Shown: positions 59,226 through 64,000 of the stretch, piece after piece
Layout of the letters: every line of letters starts with the position of its first letter
Numbering within the stretch: position 1 is the stretch's first letter
Source of the DNA: Heracleum sosnowskyi
Lineage: Eukaryota > Streptophyta > Magnoliopsida > Apiales > Apiaceae
Reading direction: 5' to 3'
Assembly (NCBI GenBank): GCA_030848705.1
Contig: CM061238.1
Coordinates: 26,256,655 to 26,320,654, forward strand
Length of the DNA stretch: 64,000 nucleotides
Program-made: the position numbers and the translations under genes
The notes under the pieces: model-generated
What the model was told of the DNA's origin: nothing
Database searches by the model: none
The model's input: the letters and a program-made list of their open reading frames with translations, nothing else

Positions 59226-59654
59226 GAAAATCAGATAAAAATAGATTTAAATAAAAAGAAAAATGCTGAGAATTAATAAACTTAGCAGAAAATGAATAAA
59301 AAGGCATGAAAAATTTATACAAATCTAGAAAAATTCACAGAAAATTCCATAAATCCTAGAAAAATATGCAGAAAATTATAGAAATGCCTAAAATTAATAT
59401 AAACTTGCAGGAAATATTTAAACAACAATATTTACAATCTGAAAAATATCTAAATAATTCTAAATAAATATATTTTCAATAAAAATACATTTCTCCACTT
59501 AAAAAATATGAGAAAAATATTTTTAAAGAAAATAAAATATTCAGAACCATTTAAATCAACAAGCATGCAATTATTAAATGAGAATTGGCAGAAAATATTA
59601 GTTAAATGACAAGAGAAAATGAATTTTGAAAGAACAAACCTAACAGAGATATTG
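59226..59654 (-). other. AT-rich spacer after the D pol
   Basis: 429 bp between the pol stop and the motif array. AAAATT- and AGAAAAT-rich with no credible ORF. Confidence 0.5.
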
Positions 59655-62142
59655 TCAATCACTAAGGCTGTTTAACATACCCAATTTACCAACTAACTTG
59701 ATAAATGTGGATTCGTCAACAGATTTAGTGAATATATCTGCAGTCTGTTCTTCTGTGGGTACAAAATGTAACTCCACAGTTCCATTCATGACATGCTCTC
59801 TGATAAAATGATACCTGATATCAATGTGCTTTGTTCTCGAGTGCTGCACAGGGTTGTTGGAGATTGCTATGGCACTTGTATTATCACAAAATATGAGAAT
59901 TTTGTCTAATGCAAAGCCATAGTCCTTTAATTGATTCCGTATCCATAATATTTGAGCACAACGGCTTCCAGCAGCAATATATTCAGCTTCTGCTGTTGAA
60001 TTGGAAACTGTTTGCTGTTTCTTGCTATACCAGGAAATCAACCTACCTCCTAGGAATTGACAACTCCCAGAGGTACTCTTTCTATCCACAACACTACCTG
60101 CATAATCAGAATCTGTATATCCAACAAGATTAAAACCAGAATCTTTAGGGTACCAAATACCTAGATTAGGTGTACCCTTAAGATATCTCAAGATTCTTTT
60201 AACAGCAACGAGATGAACATCTCTAGGGTCCGCTTGGAACCTTGCACACAAGCATGTAGCATACATAATATCTGGTCTACTTGCAGTAAGATAGAGTAAG
60301 GAGCCAATCATACCTCTGTAGCTTGTAACATCTACCTTGATAGACTTGTCAGAAGCTCCAAGTTTGATTGCTGTTGAAGATGGAGTCCTTGCTGATGCTG
60401 AATCCTCCATGTGATATTTCTTGAGGAGTTCTTTGAGATACTTGGATTGACAAATAAATATACCATTTGACCTTTGACTTACTTGTAATCCAAGAAAGAA
60501 CTTCAGCTCACCCATCATACTCATTTCAAACTTACTCTGCATTAGCTTAGCAAATCTCTTACAGAGATCATCATTAATAGACCCAAATATGATGTCATCC
60601 ACATAGACTTGGACTAATATCATATCACCTTTGTGTTTCTTTGAAAAAAGAGTTTTGTCTATGATACCTCTAACAAAACCATTTTCTAAAAGAAAACCAG
60701 AGAGAGTGTCATACCATTTTCTTGGGGCTTGTTTGAGACCATAGATAGCCTTGAAGAGAAAGTACACAAAGTCCAGCAGCTCCTGATTTTCAAAGCCAGG
60801 GGGCTGTTCCACATACACTTCTTCATCAAGCTCACCATTCAGGAATGCACTCTTAACATCCATTTGATAGACTTTAAAATTGGAATAAGCTGCAAATGCT
60901 AAGAACATCCTGATGGCCTCAAGTCTAGCCACTGGTGCATAGGTTTCATCATAATCAATGCCTTCAGCTTGAGAATACCCTTGTGCAACCAGTCTTGCCT
61001 TGTTCCTTGTAACAATGCCATCCTCATCTAGCTTGTTCCTGTATACCCATCTTGTACCAACTACTTTCTTGTTCTTTGGCCTGGGTACCAGTTTCCAGAC
61101 TTGTTGTTGTTCAAACTGATTGAGTTCATCTTGCATAGCAATCACCCAATCTGGATCAGTCAGTGCTTCTTCAGTTTTCTTTGGCTCCATTTCAGATAGA
61201 AATGCTGAATAATGACATTCATTCTGAGTTGCACTTCTAGTTTTAACTCCAACACCTGGATCACCAATGATCAGCTCAAAAGGATGAGCTCTATTCCATA
61301 CAATCTGTCATGGAAGATTTGATCTTGATGATTCGCCTTGAAATTCACTTTGATGTTGTGAGTGACTAGATGATCCTTCATTTTCTCCCCCTGAGTTGTT
61401 GCTTGATTGCCTTGATGATTCTTCTCCAGTGTTGGTGGTATCTCCATTGTTACCAGTGTTTCCACCACCATCACCATGATCATTATCATCATTGTTATTA
61501 TCATCACCAGCAATAACTTCAGGTGGGGCCCCATCATCTGATTCTAAGTCTGGCAAGTTATCAAACTTCAGCTTTTCAGATGAGTCTTCTTTTTGGATAT
61601 TGGGGAATTTAGTGTCATCAAAAGTAACATTGACACTTTCCTTTACTGTGTGACTGCCAACCAAGTAGACCCTGTAAGATCTTCTGGAGTAACCAACAAA
61701 AATAGCTTCTTGTGCCTTTGCATCAAACTTGCCACGTTTCACATTGTCATCTATAAGCACAAAGCATTTTGCTCCAAATACATGAAAGTACTTGACGGTT
61801 GGTTTCTTGTTGTTCATGATCTCATAAGGAGTCTTCATTAAGTCCTTGTTGATTAAAGTTCGATTCTGAGTATAACAAGCTGTATTCGCTGCTTCAGCCC
61901 AAAAGTACGTTGGAAGTTTGGACTCACTTAGCATAGTCCTAGCTGCTTCAATCAATGTACGATTCTTTCTTTCCACTACTCCATTTTGTTGAGGAGTTCT
62001 AGGGGCAGAATACTGTCTTGTTATTCCTTTATCAGCACAAAAGTCATTTAGAATGGCATTCTTGAATTCAGTACCATTATCTGACCTTATGGCTCTAACA
62101 GGGAATCTAGAATCCAGCTCAATCAACTTTATATGGCCAATC
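59655..62142 (-). pseudogene. pol: pol of element D (integrase part, RT, RNase H)
   Basis: One frame throughout. The integrase part begins at the E junction and shows SDNGTEF, SAPRTPQQNGVVERKNRT (second Asp and Glu of the DDE core) and FWAEAANTACYTQNR. It runs into an acidic Asn/Gly/Ser-rich linker and meets TGA at 61308-61310. The frame resumes at once. RT from about 61190 has TRWVYRNKLDEDG, YVDDIIFG (YVDD at residues 196-199 of that segment) and SASRPDIM-like sequence; RNase H has GYTDSDYAG, STAEAEYIAAGS and DNTSAIAI. It ends at 59655. The order integrase then RT is copia. The first Met codons seen are not starts. Confidence 0.92.
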
Positions 62143-62693
62143 TGTTAGGCCGAATACACAATATAATCAAGTATGTATGAGAATAACAATAATGAAGAAC
62201 ACTGTTTATGAATCAATAAAATTGTAATCGTATTAACAGCTTCTCTCTTTATAATGTTAATGAATCACAAAGAGCTTCTAGGTTACAAGAATAATATATT
62301 CAATGATCGCTTCCCTTCTAGGGATAACCTATCTGTGTTTATATAGTACACAGTTACACAATCCTTATCTAATTGATATTCCTACAAATTAGCTATACAA
62401 GTTATATCAATTAAGGATTGCTTCTTATCTTCTATTCCGTCTCCTTAGTTGTATCAATATATTCTGCTTCTTTCCATCTTCAGAATATATTGCTTCTAGA
62501 ATCTTCAATTCAGCACCGACAGCTAATTCAACTATCACCCTGTCAGACTTTAAATAAACTCTGACCGGCTTCCTTTCCTTTAAACTCTTCACCCTGTCAG
62601 ACTTTAAATAAACTCTGACCGGCTTCTGATAAACTCTGGTCAGTACCTGTTGCTTAAACACTGATAAACAAACGTCAGCAATTATATCTAACA
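62143..62693 (-). repeat. 3' LTR of element E (551 bp)
   Basis: TGTTAGGCCG to ATATCTAACA. It has a 54-bp tandem duplication starting at 62536 and 62590 (CACCCTGTCAGACTTTAAAT, then CTCTGACCGG). On the element strand a TATA-like CTATATAAAC lies downstream (about 62346-62337). The small ORF at 62425-62694 is a shadow of this repeat. Confidence 0.88.
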
Positions 62694-62858
62694 ATCTCCC
62701 CCAACTTGTTCATAATAAAATGTACAAGTTAAACATATAATTGATGATGTCAAAAACATTTAACAAATGCAGTGTTTAACATATAACAGAGTTTAATTTA
62801 AAACAGAGTTTAAATTTGACTTAGAATAGAAAATATATTAAAAACTTACAGTCAGACT
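62694..62858 (-). other. Polypurine tract and 3' spacer of E
   Basis: Element-strand CAAGTTGGGGGAGAT (62708-62694) precedes the LTR. The spacer holds another GTCAGACTTTA copy at 62851-62861, reaching into the ORF3 stop. Confidence 0.85.
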
Positions 62859-64000
62859 TTACTTGATTTCTTGAATATCAGGCACTGTCCTGATATAGTC
62901 TGATAGCAATTTCTTTTCAGCTCTTTCTAGCTCTTCCACCATGATCTTCTTCACTTCTTTCAACTCTGGATCAAATTCTCCAGTCTGATAAATTGCAGCT
63001 CTCAGAGAATAGATGGAATTCTTCCTCATCTCATTCCCTAGCTTAATATAATAAGCTTTATCAGATTCTAAATTGAATTCAAGAACTTTTGTACCCAGTG
63101 CTGTTCTGAACTTAGCACTGTTTCTTTTCATCTCAACAATCTTCCCATGTGCATTTCTGTATTTGGGAATGTATGCACTTGATACTCCTCCTCCAAGCAT
63201 TATCTTCGATCTTAGCATCTTTTCTCTGATAACTGAAGCAGCATTGTGAGTATTTCTATTTTTGACTTTTAACAAGTACAGAACATACTCCAATTCTTGA
63301 TAAGATTTGAGATTTATATCAGACTCTGCAACCTTATAAACTCTTCCATCATTCATAAAGTACAACAAAAATTCCTTCTTCAACACCTTATGAAAGATCA
63401 TTTGAACAGAGTCTAGCATATCAAGATTTTCTTGAGTAATAATACCAGATACTGCCAGTGAAATGTTGTCTTGAGATCTGTTATTTGTTCTTCTCTCTCT
63501 GTGTGAACCCAGTCCAGATTTATCATAGGCTTCTTTTCCCAATACTGTTCTGGTTTCAGAGAAATTCACAGCTTCAAGCTTTAAATCTTCAAGAATTTTT
63601 GGTTTGCAAAATCCTGGAAGTTGTGTAGATTTCTGTACAACTTGAGCAACGTCAGAGGTTGTCATAACTTTAGTAGTATCATCAACTTGAGCAGCGTCAG
63701 AGGTTGATTTTGCTAATCTTGTTTCAACTTGAGCAATGTCAGAGGTTGAATAAATCTTCTTTTTCAGGTTAGGCTCTTCAATCATTATGCCTTTACCCTT
63801 ATCAGTGTTTCCAATCACAGGTCTCCTTGTATATTGTATACTCTGTTGTGTATTCTCTTTGATAGAAATACCAACTTCTTTCTTTCTAGGAGCCTTGATT
63901 TCCTTTTTCTTGTAGATTCCAGCTTCAAGATTTTTCTTGTGTTCCTCAGCAAGCATTTGCTCTTCAGCCTGGATATCTTCAATAGTAACATTCTTTCCAT
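62859..64000 (-). CDS. ORF3 C-terminal part of element E (partial)
   Basis: Open from the window edge to the stop at 62859; the Met at 63956 is internal, since the frame stays open upstream. Lys/Glu-rich at first, then three TSDxAQV repeats (about residues 91-142 counted from that Met), encoded by near-identical GAGCAACGTCAGAGGTTG units at 63645, 63687 and 63732. The C-terminal domain (about 205-350) has DGRVYKVAESDI, YQELEYVLYLLK and LRSKIMLGGG, parallel to the B ORF3 end. No break in the visible part. Function unknown. Confidence 0.7.
   Translation of the reverse strand, partial: GKNVTIEDIQAEEQMLAEEHKKNLEAGIYKKKEIKAPRKKEVGISIKENTQQSIQYTRRPVIGNTDKGKGIMIEEPNLKKKIYSTSDIAQVETRLAKSTSDAAQVDDTTKVMTTSDVAQVVQKSTQLPGFCKPKILEDLKLEAVNFSETRTVLGKEAYDKSGLGSHRERRTNNRSQDNISLAVSGIITQENLDMLDSVQMIFHKVLKKEFLLYFMNDGRVYKVAESDINLKSYQELEYVLYLLKVKNRNTHNAASVIREKMLRSKIMLGGGVSSAYIPKYRNAHGKIVEMKRNSAKFRTALGTKVLEFNLESDKAYYIKLGNEMRKNSIYSLRAAIYQTGEFDPELKEVKKIMVEELERAEKKLLSDYIRTVPDIQEIK

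Larger units (their letters stand above)
53368..62142 (-). mobile_element. Element D: SIRE-like Ty1/copia element, 5' part outside the window
   Basis: On the minus strand: part of integrase, RT/RNase H, spacer with GTAGTACTA repeats, ORF3, polypurine tract and 3' LTR. Element E cuts it within integrase at 62142, so gag, protease and the 5' LTR should lie right of the window. One in-frame stop in pol and three breaks in ORF3 show it is inactive. Confidence 0.9.
62143..64000 (-). mobile_element. Element E: SIRE-like element inserted in the D integrase (partial)
   Basis: 3' LTR 62143-62693, polypurine tract and the end of an ORF3 that runs off the window. CAATC at 62138-62142 would be the left target duplication; its partner is not visible. 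Lineage is assigned from the ORF3 and the GGGGGAGAT tract. Confidence 0.8.

Overview
This is repeat-rich plant nuclear DNA, and I see no ordinary host gene in it. The organism is a flowering plant, probably a dicot. The evidence is nested LTR retrotransposons of the plant lineages Athila, Tat, Tekay/Del-like and SIRE-like (Ty1/copia), a plant-type Helitron carrying an RPA-like gene, and hAT-like and Mutator-like MITEs. The species cannot be named from the sequence. The layout suggests pericentromeric or other heterochromatic DNA in which elements have repeatedly inserted into one another.

Left third (1-25392): a decayed Tat-lineage Ty3/gypsy element, C, lies on the minus strand. It has gag at 24854-23310, a broken pol down to 19743 with two RNase H domains, and a spliced additional ORF on the opposite strand at 13694-19426. 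That ORF is split by a 3.9-kb Tekay-like solo LTR (14465-18359, TSD TCCAG). A SIRE-like copia element, B2, appears to have inserted into the C 3' region; only its ORF3 end and 3' LTR remain (10122-12115). A young Athila element, A (1-10121, minus), sits inside B2. A has intact gag, pol and env-like ORFs, and its LTRs differ at 3 of 290 comparable positions.

Middle (25393-53367): AT-rich background made of degenerate repeats is interrupted three times. First, it contains the 5' end of a minus-strand Helitron (25686). Second, a complete but internally deleted SIRE-like element, B, lies at 26224-35438 (TSD AAATC). Third, a proposed 17.3-kb plus-strand Helitron lies at 35569-52837 (5' TC, 3' hairpin plus CTAG, inserted at A|T). 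That Helitron holds an RPA70-like pseudogene, a palindromic Mutator-like MITE (10-bp TSD), a hAT-like MITE (8-bp TSD), an internal second Helitron 3' end at 44486, and a SIRE-type solo LTR (TSD GAAGT).

Right (53368-64000): another SIRE-like element, D (minus), has a 3' LTR, a broken ORF3, an RT/RNase H region and part of integrase. It is cut at 62142 by a further SIRE-like element, E (minus), which runs off the window.

Most interesting pattern: A, B, D and E each carry their own short repeated DNA motif in the LTR U3, upstream of a TATA-like box. In A, B and D the same motif returns in the spacer between pol and the extra 3' ORF, again followed by a TATA-like box and a CT-rich leader. C has a comparable array, TATA box and leader before its antisense ORF. 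This looks like paired promoters sharing element-specific cis arrays. The arrays differ completely between families, even between two related LTRs.
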